The notes beneath the pieces are model-generated. The model was not told the DNA's origin, searched no databases, and saw only the letters and a list, made by a program, of their open reading frames with translations. A stretch of DNA of 64,000 bases. Source: Pseudomonas sp. PH1b. Lineage in GTDB: Bacteria; Pseudomonadota; Gammaproteobacteria; Pseudomonadales; Pseudomonadaceae. The stretch's first letter is position 1; each line of letters begins with the position of its first letter. Position numbers and translations under genes: made by a program. Shown in pieces: positions 1 to 8,076 of the stretch. Where the stretch lies: NCBI RefSeq assembly GCF_000633395.1, contig NZ_AYMU01000012.1, positions 1 through 64,000 of the forward strand, in the 5' to 3' direction.

Positions 1-16
1 AGAGGGGGTGAGTTCT

Positions 17-80
17 GTAGGAGCCGGCTTGCCGGCGATGGCGGTTTGGTGGGCCTCTTCGCTGGCCAGCCAGCGCCTGC
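17..80. repeat. Degenerate REPIN (paired REP palindrome)
   Basis: The left arm GTAGGAGCCGGCTTGCCGGC is intact. The right arm reads CTTCGCTGGCCAGCCAGCGC and has lost the usual CTCCTAC end. It matches the paired REP elements found several more times in this window. It lies just past the 3' end of the metallohydrolase gene. Confidence 0.7.
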
Positions 81-90
81 ACGGGGATGG

Positions 91-1020
91 TCAGGGCAGG
101 TCGACCCGCTGCATGCGCTTGCGCTCGTAGCCCGGGTACAGGTGGCTGACGCTGCGGATCAACTCGTAACGGGTCAGGCTGATGGCGGCGAAACGCTCGG
201 GAATCGGTGCGCGGATCAATTCGGCCATGTCGTCGCCACGGGCCGCGCCGGCGCTCAGCAGTTGGTGCAGCCAACCCAGGTAGTCGCGCATTTGGGCAAA
301 GGGGGCGGCGCTGCTGGCCACCGGGCCGTGGCCAGGAACGATCAGGCGCCAGGGCAAGGCTTGCAGGCGCTGCAGGTCGTCGAGCCAGACTTCAAGCCCC
401 GGGCTGTTGGGGGTGGTCAGGGCGCGCTGGTAGAACACCAGGTCGCCGGCGAACAGCACTCCGGTGCGTTCGTCGAAAATCGCCAGGTCGGCGCCGGTAT
501 GGCCGGCCAGGGCCAGCAGCCGCAGGCGGTGCCCGCCAATCTCCAGTACCCCGGGCTCCAGGGTCCGGTTGGGCAGCACCACCTCGGTGCCGCGCATCCA
601 GTCGCCCACCAGGCGGTAGAGATTCTCGGCCATGGCGTCGCCCTGTTCGCGCAGCCGGTCGGTGGTGCCGGCCAGGGCCGCAATGGGCACGTCGCTGAAG
701 GCCTGGTTGCCCAGCACATGGTCCGGGTGATGGTGGGTCAGCAGCACCTGGGCCAGCGGTTGCTCGGTGGTGGCGGCGATCGCCTGGCGCAGGGCTTGGC
801 CGTAGCGTTTCGACGGCCCGGTGTCGATCACCAGCACGCCGGCCTCGGTGACGATGAACCCGGTGTTGACGATATTGCCGCCGTTGTCCCGGGAGAAATT
901 CTCGGTGCCGCCTTCCAGCAGCCAGGTGCCCTCGGCGATCTGCCGGGGCTTGAGGCGGTAGTCCAGTTCGGCCCAGGCCGGCAGGCTCAGGCTCAGACAC
1001 AGCAGCAGTACCCAGCGCAT
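91..1020 (-). CDS. Quinoprotein relay system zinc metallohydrolase (MBL fold)
   Basis: A 309-residue metallo-beta-lactamase-fold protein with an N-terminal signal peptide (cleavage after about residue 17, AWA). The zinc site T-H96-H-H98-P-D100-H101 is complete, and the later GHTGAD, AGDLVF and VPGHGP motifs supply the remaining ligands. It belongs to the metallohydrolases found beside PQQ-dependent alcohol dehydrogenases; their substrate is not known to me. It is the last gene of a three-gene minus-strand operon (cytochrome c, SoxYZ-like carrier, metallohydrolase) and starts 15 bases after the carrier gene. The operon diverges from exaA, so a role in maturation or electron relay of the periplasmic quinoprotein is inferred from position. 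Confidence 0.88.
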   Translation of the reverse strand: MRWVLLLCLSLSLPAWAELDYRLKPRQIAEGTWLLEGGTENFSRDNGGNIVNTGFIVTEAGVLVIDTGPSKRYGQALRQAIAATTEQPLAQVLLTHHHPDHVLGNQAFSDVPIAALAGTTDRLREQGDAMAENLYRLVGDWMRGTEVVLPNRTLEPGVLEIGGHRLRLLALAGHTGADLAIFDERTGVLFAGDLVFYQRALTTPNSPGLEVWLDDLQRLQALPWRLIVPGHGPVASSAAPFAQMRDYLGWLHQLLSAGAARGDDMAELIRAPIPERFAAISLTRYELIRSVSHLYPGYERKRMQRVDLP

Positions 1021-1035
1021 GGCTTGCTCCTCGGC

Positions 1036-1800
1036 TCAGGGAATGGTCGCTTCGAACTGATTGCCGTTGTTGTCCCGCAACAGCAGGCGGGTTTGCCCGG
1101 GGGCCTGGATATCGAACCCCAGGTTGGGGTTCTCGCTGACCGCCGGGTACAGCTCCAGGCGCGCCAGCACGCGGTTGTCGGCGTCCAGCAGTTGCGCCTG
1201 GTTGAGAAAGAATTCGGGGATGCCGCCGAGCAGGCCGTTGTCCATCGGGTGCGACACCTGCAGGCGCAAACGGCTGGCGCTGCCCCGGGGATAACGCGCC
1301 CCCAGCACCTCGCCGACGTGATCTTCCCAGCCGGGCTGGCTGCGCACCAGGCTGGGGGCGGTGCAGCCACCGCCGGCGGCGTCGATCAGGGCCGAGCCGA
1401 CGTGCCACAGGCCATCGCGGGTCAGCACCGCGGCGCGCAAAGGCGTGGCCTGTTCGATGCGGATTCGGATCGACAGCCAGGGCGCCACCCCGGCGCCGGG
1501 CTCGAAATCGACGATCCGCGGCAACGGGTTGAGCTCGGCCCAGGCGAGGATCTGCACCACCTCGCCGGCCAAGGCCCGGGCGTCGATTTCCAGCGGCACC
1601 TGGCGTGCATCCTCGGCAAACGGCGGCGCCAGCAGCTTGACCCGCTCATCGAAGACGAAGGGTGCGTCCGCCAGGATCTGCCGCTGGTAGTAGGCCCACA
1701 TCACCGACGGCACCGGGTCCGGGCCGGGCTCGATGCGGGCCGCAAAGGCCAGCGGCGCCACCAGCAGCAGGCCGCCCAGGTACAGCCCCCTGAGGCCCAT
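1036..1800 (-). CDS. Quinoprotein dehydrogenase-associated SoxYZ-like carrier
   Basis: A 254-residue exported protein. The signal peptide runs to about residue 20-21 (PLAFAA). The N-terminal half is SoxY-like and ends in a Gly-rich segment with a single exposed cysteine, GGGC(146)TAP, equivalent to the swinging-arm cysteine of the SoxY carrier. The C-terminal half, with HPMDNG at about 180, is SoxZ-like. In sulfur oxidisers SoxYZ carries substrates on that cysteine. Fused copies beside quinoproteins are known only from gene context, so the cargo here is unknown. The start is the ATG five bases after the cytochrome stop codon; longer upstream reading would run through the cytochrome gene in another frame. 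Confidence 0.85.
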   Translation of the reverse strand: MGLRGLYLGGLLLVAPLAFAARIEPGPDPVPSVMWAYYQRQILADAPFVFDERVKLLAPPFAEDARQVPLEIDARALAGEVVQILAWAELNPLPRIVDFEPGAGVAPWLSIRIRIEQATPLRAAVLTRDGLWHVGSALIDAAGGGCTAPSLVRSQPGWEDHVGEVLGARYPRGSASRLRLQVSHPMDNGLLGGIPEFFLNQAQLLDADNRVLARLELYPAVSENPNLGFDIQAPGQTRLLLRDNNGNQFEATIP

Positions 1801-1805
1801 GGCCG

Positions 1806-2264
1806 TCACTCCTCGACGTGCACGCTGTCCAGGTAGGTGCGCACCGCCCACAGGGTTTCCTGGCTCAGGTAGTCGGCCATCTTCGGCATGTACACCCGGC
1901 CATCGCGCACCGCGCCGTGGCGCACCCGTTCGACAAACCACTCGTCCCCGGCGTCGCCGACATCGAGCATGCGCAGGTCCGGGGCAATGCCGCCGGACTT
2001 GGCTTCCAGGCCATGGCAGGCGGCGCAGTTCTGGTTGTAGGCCGAGGCGCCGATTTCCACCGCCTTGTCCCGCTCGGGGCTGGCGCGGTACGGATTGACC
2101 GCGGCCCAGCCGTCGCCGTCCAGGGTCACGCCGGCGTCCTTGACCGGGGTCAGGCCCTTGGTTTCCACCGCCTGGGGCACTACGTTGCCGTGGGCCCATG
2201 CACCGCTGCTCAACAGGCCGGCCAGCAGCCCGGCGGCCAGCCAGGCGTTGTGTTTTCTTATCAT
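1806..2264 (-). CDS. pedF: Cytochrome c-550, PedF type
   Basis: A 152-residue periplasmic class I cytochrome c. The signal peptide covers about residues 1-22 (SSGAWA). One haem-binding CAACH sits at residues 80-84 and the probable axial methionine is in VYMPKM near residue 129. It takes electrons from the PQQ enzyme encoded divergently. The second of two close ATGs is chosen because GAGGG lies seven bases upstream of it; the first ATG (position 2270) has that site only two bases away. It is the first gene of the operon with the SoxYZ-like carrier and the metallohydrolase. Confidence 0.88.
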   Translation of the reverse strand: MIRKHNAWLAAGLLAGLLSSGAWAHGNVVPQAVETKGLTPVKDAGVTLDGDGWAAVNPYRASPERDKAVEIGASAYNQNCAACHGLEAKSGGIAPDLRMLDVGDAGDEWFVERVRHGAVRDGRVYMPKMADYLSQETLWAVRTYLDSVHVEE

Positions 2265-2368
2265 TGTCATGCCCTCAAGATTGCACGCGAGGCCTCTCGA
2301 CAGAGGCCGTGGCGCCATCTTAGAAACAGCCCCCGGGGCAGCCGTATGCTGCTTTGGTGGCCGGGCCT

Positions 2369-2384
2369 TACTCCCTTGGTAGTA
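2369..2384. promoter_or_regulatory. Palindromic operator TACTCCCTTGGTAGTA, exaA/pedF divergent promoter
   Basis: An imperfect inverted repeat (TACTCCC-TT-GGTAGTA, six of seven arm positions pair) in the 253-base gap between the divergent cytochrome and exaA genes. Near copies occur at 7942-7957 and 8061-8076, and related ones near 13770 and 15472. The palindromic form and the association with this cluster suggest a binding site for one of the two encoded LuxR-type response regulators; this is inference. Confidence 0.55.
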
Positions 2385-2517
2385 GGGCTTGTGGTGCGGG
2401 TCTAAATCAGGTGCCGGCTGGGAAGTTTTCCCGGCAAGCGCGGGACTTTTTCCGTATCTCCAGGCCACGCCCCGGCACACCCTAGTCAGGCCAAAACCTC
2501 CACTGGGAACTGCCACC

Positions 2518-4410
2518 ATGAGAATAAGAACGCTACCCACCCTTTCCCCGCTGACCCTGGCCATGCAGGCCTTTGTGCTCGCCGGCAGCCTGTCCCTGAG
2601 CGCCGGCGCCAGTGCCGCCACCGCGGCCGCGCCAAGCACCCGCAACGTCACCTGGGAAGACATCGCCAACGACCACCTGACCACCAAGGACGTGCTGCAG
2701 TACGGCATGGGCACCAACGCCCAGCGCTGGAGCCCGCTGGCCCAGGTCAACGACCAGAACGTGTTCAAGCTGACCCCGGCCTGGTCCTACTCCTTCGGCG
2801 ACGAGAAGCAGCGCGGCCAGGAATCCCAGGCCATCGTCAGCGACGGCGTGGTCTACGTCACCGGCTCCTACTCGCGGGTGTTCGCCCTCGACGCCAAGAC
2901 CGGCAAACGCCTGTGGACCTACAACCACCGCCTGCCGGACAACATTCGCCCGTGCTGCGACGTGGTCAACCGCGGCGCGGCGATCTACGGCGACAAGATC
3001 TACTTCGGCACCCTCGACGCCCGGGTCATCGCCCTGGACAAGAACACCGGCAAGGTGGTGTGGAACAAGAAGTTCGGCGACCACAGCGCCGGCTACACCA
3101 TGACCGGCGCCCCGGTGCTGATCAAGGACAAGACCAGCGGCAAGGTGCTGCTGATCCACGGCAGCTCCGGCGATGAATTCGGCGTGGTCGGCCAGCTGTT
3201 CGCCCGCGACCCGGACACCGGCGAAGAGGTGTGGATGCGGCCCTTCGTCGAAGGCCACATGGGCCGCCTGAACGGCAAGGACAGCACCCCCACCGGCGAC
3301 GTCAAGGCGCCGTCCTGGCCCGACGACAAGACCACCGAAACCGGCAAGGTCGAGGCCTGGAGCCATGGCGGCGGCGCCCCTTGGCAGAGCGCCAGCTTCG
3401 ATGCCGAGAGCAACACCATCATCGTCGGCGCCGGCAACCCGGGCCCGTGGAACACCTGGGCACGCACCTCGAAAGACGGCAACCCCCACGACTACGACAG
3501 CCTGTACACCTCGGGCCAGGTCGGCGTCGACCCGAGCACCGGCGAAGTGAAGTGGTTCTACCAGCACACGCCGAACGATGCCTGGGACTTCTCCGGCAAC
3601 AACGAACTGGTGCTGTTCGACTACAAGGGCAAGGACGGCAAAGTGGTCAAGGCCACCGGCCACGCCGACCGCAACGGCTTCTTCTACGTGGTGGACCGCA
3701 ACAACGGCAAATTGCAGAACGCTTTCCCCTTCGTCGACAACATCACCTGGGCCAGCCACATCGACCTGAAGACCGGGCGCCCGGTGGAAAACGAAGGCCA
3801 GCGTCCGGCCAAGCCGCTGCCGGGTGAAACCAAGGGCAAGCCGGTGGAAGTCTCGCCGCCGTTCCTCGGGGGCAAGAACTGGAACCCCATGGCCTACAGC
3901 CAGGACACCGGGCTGTTCTACATCCCCGGCAACCAGTGGAAGGAGGAGTACTGGACCGAGGAAGTCAACTACAAGAAAGGCTCGGCCTACTTAGGGATGG
4001 GTTTCCGCATCAAGCGCATGTACGACGACCACGTCGGCACCCTGCGCGCCATGGACCCGACCACCGGCAAGCTGGTCTGGGAACACAAGGAACACCTGCC
4101 GCTGTGGGCCGGGGTCTTGGCGACCAAGGGCAACCTGGTGTTCACCGGCACCGGCGACGGCTTCTTCAAGGCCTTCGACGCCAAGACCGGCAAGGAGCTG
4201 TGGAAATTCCAGACCGGCAGCGGCATCGTCTCGCCGCCCATCACCTGGGAACAGGATGGCGAGCAGTACATCGGCGTGACCGTGGGCTACGGCGGCGCGG
4301 TGCCGCTGTGGGGCGGCGACATGGCCGAGCTGACCAAGCCGGTGGCCCAAGGCGGTTCGTTCTGGGTGTTCAAGATCCCGAGCTGGGATAACCAGAGCGC
4401 CCAGCGCTGA
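2518..4410 (+). CDS. exaA: PQQ-dependent ethanol (alcohol) dehydrogenase, Ca-type quinoprotein
   Basis: A 630-residue eight-bladed propeller quinoprotein that oxidises ethanol and other alcohols in the periplasm, reducing cytochrome c. The signal peptide ends near residue 34 (ASA-ATAAA). Adjacent cysteines C146-C147 (RPCCD) form the vicinal disulfide that sits over PQQ. The catalytic base is D357 in AWDFSGNN. Residue S359, two positions on, is small; lanthanide-dependent enzymes carry an extra Asp there, so this copy is predicted to be calcium-dependent (ExaA/PedE type). Repeated DxxTGK/GKxLW tryptophan-docking motifs run along the chain. The ATG chosen precedes a clear signal peptide and the 43 codons upstream look non-coding. 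The upstream palindrome suggests two-component control. Confidence 0.95.
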   Translation: MRIRTLPTLSPLTLAMQAFVLAGSLSLSAGASAATAAAPSTRNVTWEDIANDHLTTKDVLQYGMGTNAQRWSPLAQVNDQNVFKLTPAWSYSFGDEKQRGQESQAIVSDGVVYVTGSYSRVFALDAKTGKRLWTYNHRLPDNIRPCCDVVNRGAAIYGDKIYFGTLDARVIALDKNTGKVVWNKKFGDHSAGYTMTGAPVLIKDKTSGKVLLIHGSSGDEFGVVGQLFARDPDTGEEVWMRPFVEGHMGRLNGKDSTPTGDVKAPSWPDDKTTETGKVEAWSHGGGAPWQSASFDAESNTIIVGAGNPGPWNTWARTSKDGNPHDYDSLYTSGQVGVDPSTGEVKWFYQHTPNDAWDFSGNNELVLFDYKGKDGKVVKATGHADRNGFFYVVDRNNGKLQNAFPFVDNITWASHIDLKTGRPVENEGQRPAKPLPGETKGKPVEVSPPFLGGKNWNPMAYSQDTGLFYIPGNQWKEEYWTEEVNYKKGSAYLGMGFRIKRMYDDHVGTLRAMDPTTGKLVWEHKEHLPLWAGVLATKGNLVFTGTGDGFFKAFDAKTGKELWKFQTGSGIVSPPITWEQDGEQYIGVTVGYGGAVPLWGGDMAELTKPVAQGGSFWVFKIPSWDNQSAQR

Positions 4411-4475
4411 CCGTCACCGTCCTGTCTGTGGCGAGGGAGCGTGCTTGGCTGTGTCGCGCAGCGCCCCAGAAGCCC

Positions 4476-4508
4476 GCCCCCGGGAGGTGCCAGGCACACC
4501 CCGGGGGC
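4476..4508 (+). terminator. Strong hairpin after exaA
   Basis: A perfect nine-pair inverted repeat, GCCCCCGGG (4476-4484) with CCCGGGGGC (4500-4508), and a 15-base loop. No T-run follows, so it may end or stabilise the exaA message rather than act as a textbook intrinsic terminator. Confidence 0.45.
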
Positions 4509-4602
4509 CGGGCTCTGCACGGCTGCGCCCCCGGGGCGCCGATCGAGCGCAAGCCCGCACCCTCGCCCCACCCGCCTTCACTCCCGCCTGGAGAACCGCA
4601 CC

Positions 4603-5262
4603 ATGAACTACCTGCCACTGGCCCTGATGTTGATCCTCTCCCCGGCGTTGGCCATGAACGTCGACGACGACGGCAACGACGTACCGCTGACCGTCAACGG
4701 CTGCCTGATTGCCGAATCCAGCCAATGCCCCGGGGCCAACCTGCGGGGCGCCAAGCTGGCCAACCAGGACCTGCGCAAGATGAACCTGGCCGGCGCCGAC
4801 CTGCGTGACGCCGACCTGCGCCACGCCCAGCTGGACCTGGCCAACCTGGAACAAGCCCGCCTGCAGGGCGCCAACCTGACCCGCGCCAGCCTGCAACAGA
4901 GCAACCTGCGGCTGGCGGACTTCACCGACGCCAAGCTGGTGGCGATCCAGGGCTGGGGCCTGTTTGCCCAGGGCGCGCAATTCAAGAACGCCAACCTCAG
5001 CGCGGCCTACCTGCAATTTGCCCGGCTGTCCGGAGCCAAGCTGCAGCAGGCCAACCTGCAGGCGGCGGATTTGGAAATGACCTGGTTGAGCAAGGCGGAT
5101 CTGCAAGGGGCTGACCTGAGCGATGCCAATCTGCAGGAAGCGAAGTTTGGCGAGAGCAATCTGCAGGGGGCTGATCTACGGGGAGCGCGGCAGCATTACG
5201 GGAATTTTCAGGATGCCAATATGGAGGGGTGTGAGGGGTGTCCTCGGACGTGGGATAAGTAG
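4603..5262 (+). CDS. Exported pentapeptide-repeat protein
   Basis: A 219-residue protein with a short signal peptide (cleavage after LSPALA, residue 17) followed by tandem A(D/N)LXX pentapeptides from about residue 45 to 205. Such repeats fold as a right-handed quadrilateral beta-helix. The repeat solenoid is broken once near residue 110 (VAIQGWGLFAQG). A CEGC pair lies near the C terminus. A pentapeptide-repeat gene beside the PQQ alcohol dehydrogenase is also found in P. putida, but its function is unknown. GGAG lies about eight bases before the ATG. The last 60 codons use noticeably fewer C/G-ending codons than the start of the gene. Confidence 0.85.
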   Translation: MNYLPLALMLILSPALAMNVDDDGNDVPLTVNGCLIAESSQCPGANLRGAKLANQDLRKMNLAGADLRDADLRHAQLDLANLEQARLQGANLTRASLQQSNLRLADFTDAKLVAIQGWGLFAQGAQFKNANLSAAYLQFARLSGAKLQQANLQAADLEMTWLSKADLQGADLSDANLQEAKFGESNLQGADLRGARQHYGNFQDANMEGCEGCPRTWDK

Positions 5263-5339
5263 GGGGATGAGTGCGTATCCGGTGCTGCGGTAGCGGCGGC
5301 TGATGAAGGGTTGAGTACATATCCGATGCGGCGGTAGCG

Positions 5340-5520
5340 GCGGCTGGCGGTTTCACTCTTACAGCGACTCACTTTTGAACAGCCGGAGTGCCGGCCCAGG
5401 CAAAAGTAAGCAAAACGCTTCTGCCCCTCCACTCGGTGCCTCGCTAAGGCTCGGCATGCCCGAGCTCCGGCCATCGTGTTTAAAGGGGCAGGAAAATCAA
5501 AAGCAAAAGCAAAATCTGAC
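5340..5520 (-). repeat. Large Pseudomonas intergenic repeat, partial, reverse orientation
   Basis: Read on the minus strand it contains the signature segments of a family seen again at 5650, 26400, 30850, 34350 and 51950: GGGGCAG next to GGTGCCTCGC-type text, and AGTGA.TCGC.GTAAGAG.GAAACCGCCAG. No coding potential was seen. It is followed at 5280-5340 by two copies of a short GATATGTACTCA/GATACGCACTCA-type segment. Confidence 0.55.
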
Positions 5521-5566
5521 GGCGGCCTTGCGGCCGACCTGAGGATGAGGCCGTGTGTAGCGCCCC

Positions 5567-5648
5567 GTAGGAGCTGGCTTGCCAGCGAAGGCGTCAGCCA
5601 GAACGATGCATGACTTTAGGGCCCCTTCGCCGGCAAGCCGGCTCCTAC
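5567..5648. repeat. REPIN (inverted pair of REP sequences)
   Basis: GTAGGAGCTGGCTTGCCAGC is followed after about 40 bases by its near-inverse GCCGGCAAGCCGGCTCCTAC. It forms a long hairpin in the gap between the pentapeptide gene and the response regulator. Confidence 0.85.
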
Positions 5649-5649
5649 G

Positions 5650-5850
5650 AAAAGCGCGTAATACGCGCTTGGCTCTTGCTCTTCAGGCCCCTTCCCAGCC
5701 TTAGCGAGGGGCCCATGGAGAGGCGAGCGTTGTTGGTTCTTTTTTTGCTGGGCCGGCACTCCGGCGACTGTAAAAAGGGACTCGCCGTAAGGGCGAAACC
5801 CTAAGCCGCCGTGACCGCAGCACCGGATATGTACTCCGTCCTCCTGGCCG
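5650..5850 (+). repeat. Large Pseudomonas intergenic repeat, partial copy
   Basis: It begins with GCGCGTAATACGCGC (a perfect short palindrome) and ends with GGGACTCGCCGTAAGGGCG and GCACCGGATATGTACTCC, the same order of motifs as the copies at 26400 and 30850. Together with 5263-5648 it fills the 605-base gap; no gene is seen there. Confidence 0.55.
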
Positions 5851-5867
5851 CAAAGACGAAACCGCAA

Positions 5868-6506
5868 TTAGCCCGCCACCCGCACCACCCCCATATCAAT
5901 CCCCAGATGCACCAGCTCGGCATGGGAGCTGACCTGCAGCTTGCTCTTGAGCAAGGTCAGATAGTTCGACACCGTCTTGCCACTGATACACAGCTGCTGC
6001 GCAATCAGCCGCGCCGGGGTGCCTTTGGCCAGCATCACGAAAATCTCCATCTCGCGCTGGGTCATGCTCTGCAAGCGCGGGTCGCTCTCGTCGCGCAACG
6101 GCGTGCACGCCAACTGCGTGGCCAACCCTTGCTCGATGTACGCATGCCCGGCCAGCACCCGATGCACCGCGTCGATCAGCACCTGGGGGGCCGAGCTCTT
6201 GGTCAGATACCCCGAAGCCCCCGCTTCCAAGGCCTGGCGCACCAGGGGCAGTTCGTCGTGCATGCTGAAAAACAACACCCGCAACTGCGGCAAACGCTGG
6301 CGCAGGCGCCGAGTGGTCTCCAAACCACTGATGCCCGGCAAGGCAAAATCCATGATCACCAGTTGCGGCACGTCTTCCAGCACCCGGGCCAGGGCTTCTT
6401 CACCATTGGCCGCTTCACGTACCCGCATGCTCGGCAACACCGCCTGCAACAGGCTGGCGTAACCCTGACGGACCACCGCGTGGTCATCCACCAACAAGAT
6501 ATTCAT
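5868..6506 (-). CDS. LuxR-family response regulator of the PQQ alcohol dehydrogenase cluster (PedR2-like)
   Basis: A 212-residue two-domain regulator. The receiver domain (1-120) has D7-D8, phospho-acceptor D53 (VIMDF) and the conserved K near 103. A LuxR/NarL helix-turn-helix occupies about 148-205. The start is the ATG that overlaps the kinase stop codon by one base (TGATG), with GGAGG four to five bases upstream, so the two are translationally coupled. The position next to the pentapeptide gene and exaA matches the P. putida PedS2/PedR2 pair, which controls quinoprotein choice; the equivalence is inferred from synteny, not tested. Confidence 0.88.
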   Translation of the reverse strand: MNILLVDDHAVVRQGYASLLQAVLPSMRVREAANGEEALARVLEDVPQLVIMDFALPGISGLETTRRLRQRLPQLRVLFFSMHDELPLVRQALEAGASGYLTKSSAPQVLIDAVHRVLAGHAYIEQGLATQLACTPLRDESDPRLQSMTQREMEIFVMLAKGTPARLIAQQLCISGKTVSNYLTLLKSKLQVSSHAELVHLGIDMGVVRVAG

Positions 6507-7765
6507 CAGGCCTCCAAGGGCACATTCAGGGCCAGCGCCCAACCGGCGCCGGGGCAGTTGATGATGCGCAGCTCACCACCCAGGCAGCGGGCCCGTTCGG
6601 CCATGGAATGCAGGCCGACACCCGCTCGCCGGGCCTGGGGTGCACCGCGACCGTTATCACGGATCAGCAGGCGCAGCCCTGAGCCGCTGCGTTGCAGGCG
6701 CACCCGCACCTGGCTGGCGCCGGCGTGCCGGGCGACGTTGGTCAGGGCTTCCTGCAACAGGCGATAGAGGTGGGTCTTGCTCGCCCCCGGCAATGCCGGC
6801 AGGCGCTGGCCAACCCGCAGCCGGCATTCAATCCCCTGGCGCGCTTGCCACTGCTGCACCAGCAACCCCAGGGCTTCGGCCAGGGGCAGGTGGCCCAGCA
6901 CCACCGGGTACAGGTCCTGGACCATGGCGCGAAAACCCTGTTGCAGGTGCTCGCAGTTGAGCTCCAGGGATTGGGCAGTGCTGGCCACCAGGGCCGGCTG
7001 GTCCACCACCAGACGCAGCAGGCAGGCCTGGGCGCGGATGCCGGCCAGGTATTGGCCGAGGTCGTCGTGCAGGGTCTGCGCCAGGTGGTTGCGCTCTTGC
7101 TCCTGCACCGCCAGCAGGGTCTGGGTCAGTTGCTGGTTGTCGGCATGGGCCTGCTCCAGGGCGCTGGCCATGCGGTTGAAATGCTCGGCCAACTGGCGGG
7201 TTTCCGGCAGCGCGGTGCTGCGCAGGCGCACCGCCATCTGGCCGTCGGAGACCTGGCCCAGGGCGTGCAGCACTTCATCGAGCCAGGCCCGGCCACGCCC
7301 CACCGCCCAGCCGATGCTCAGCAGGCTGAGCAGCAGCGCCAGCGCGCACAGGCCAAACCATTGCTGCAGGGCCTGGCGCACTTCCCCCAGTTCAGCGGCG
7401 GCATTCACCGCAATCAGCACGCGCCGGCCGTCATTCAGTTCCAGTAGCCGAGCACTGGGCGGGTTGTTACCCAGCAGCAGGCGCCCCAGCCAGCCATCGG
7501 CAGCGACGGTACCGAGCGGCGCCGGGTCTTCATCCGGCGCCAGCCAGTGCACCCGCACATGCCGCAGGCTGCGGGTCAGTTGCGGTTGCAGGCTGGCGGG
7601 CTGGCGTTCGGCGCTGTCCCCCAGGTACTGCACCAAGGCCTCGGCGGATTGCACTTCGCGCGCCACATCGTCCGCCGCCTGGCGCAGCAACAGCCCGGCG
7701 CAGGCCAGGGTCAGCAGGGCAAAACAGGCCGTGACCCACAGATTGATCCGCCACAGGGCCGACAT
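6506..7765 (-). CDS. Membrane sensor histidine kinase (PedS2-like)
   Basis: A 419-residue kinase. Transmembrane segments at about 9-28 and 136-156 enclose a periplasmic sensor of roughly 105 residues. A HAMP-like linker follows to about 210, then a HisKA_3 dimerisation domain with phospho-acceptor H233 (QTLHDDLGQ), and an HATPase domain with the N box EALTNVARHA (about 335) and DNGRGA. It pairs with the response regulator that overlaps its stop codon. It starts two bases after a 35-codon membrane peptide gene, so the three form one operon. The periplasmic domain would be placed to sense substrates or metals near the alcohol dehydrogenase. Confidence 0.88.
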   Translation of the reverse strand: MSALWRINLWVTACFALLTLACAGLLLRQAADDVAREVQSAEALVQYLGDSAERQPASLQPQLTRSLRHVRVHWLAPDEDPAPLGTVAADGWLGRLLLGNNPPSARLLELNDGRRVLIAVNAAAELGEVRQALQQWFGLCALALLLSLLSIGWAVGRGRAWLDEVLHALGQVSDGQMAVRLRSTALPETRQLAEHFNRMASALEQAHADNQQLTQTLLAVQEQERNHLAQTLHDDLGQYLAGIRAQACLLRLVVDQPALVASTAQSLELNCEHLQQGFRAMVQDLYPVVLGHLPLAEALGLLVQQWQARQGIECRLRVGQRLPALPGASKTHLYRLLQEALTNVARHAGASQVRVRLQRSGSGLRLLIRDNGRGAPQARRAGVGLHSMAERARCLGGELRIINCPGAGWALALNVPLEA

Positions 7766-7767
7766 GC

Positions 7768-7875
7768 CTAGCGCCCCAGCGCCGCCGGTGCCGACCGTGA
7801 GCCGTGCAGGCGATCGACGCCGATCAGGCTGAGGATCAGCAGCAACGGCAACAGCAGCACTTTCAGGATGCGCAT
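7768..7875 (-). CDS. Small 35-residue membrane peptide upstream of the kinase
   Basis: A short open frame with a strong ribosome-binding site (GGAGG eight bases before the ATG). The product begins MRILKVLLLPLLLILSLIGV: a single hydrophobic helix with a positive N terminus, followed by a short polar tail ending in ALGR. The stop codon is two bases before the kinase ATG, which suggests coupled translation. It could be a membrane partner of the kinase or a leader peptide. I do not recognise the family. Confidence 0.6.
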   Translation of the reverse strand: MRILKVLLLPLLLILSLIGVDRLHGSRSAPAALGR

Positions 7876-7941
7876 GGGGAGGTCCTCCGGGTGGCCATGG
7901 CCGCTGCAGCCCATGCTAAGGCCAGCGCAAGAGTGCCGGCC

Positions 7942-7957
7942 TACTACCTTGGTACTG
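7942..7957. promoter_or_regulatory. Operator-like palindrome, copy 2
   Basis: TACTACCTTGGTACTG in the divergent gap between the small membrane peptide/kinase operon and the CXXCW gene. It shares the TACTACC-TT-GGTA core with the exaA promoter palindrome. Confidence 0.5.
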
Positions 7958-8060
7958 CTGCCCCGCTACTTTCTGCATAGCCGGCGAACACCGGCGTCGG
8001 CCAACCGCCGGCAAGCCCCCATCCCGGCTTTGCCAACACCCTCTTGGCGGCAGGGTTTTC

Positions 8061-8076
8061 TACGACTTTGGTACTG
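8061..8076. promoter_or_regulatory. Operator-like palindrome, copy 3
   Basis: TACGACTTTGGTACTG, 119 bases from copy 2 in the same divergent gap and about 80 bases before the CXXCW gene start, a plausible activator position. Confidence 0.45.

Noticed and set aside
46-1836. A 596-codon open frame antisense to the metallohydrolase and carrier genes
   Set aside because: Its product is a low-complexity Gly/Gln/Val/Ala-rich sequence typical of the opposite strand of high-GC genes; the minus-strand genes have signal peptides and catalytic motifs.
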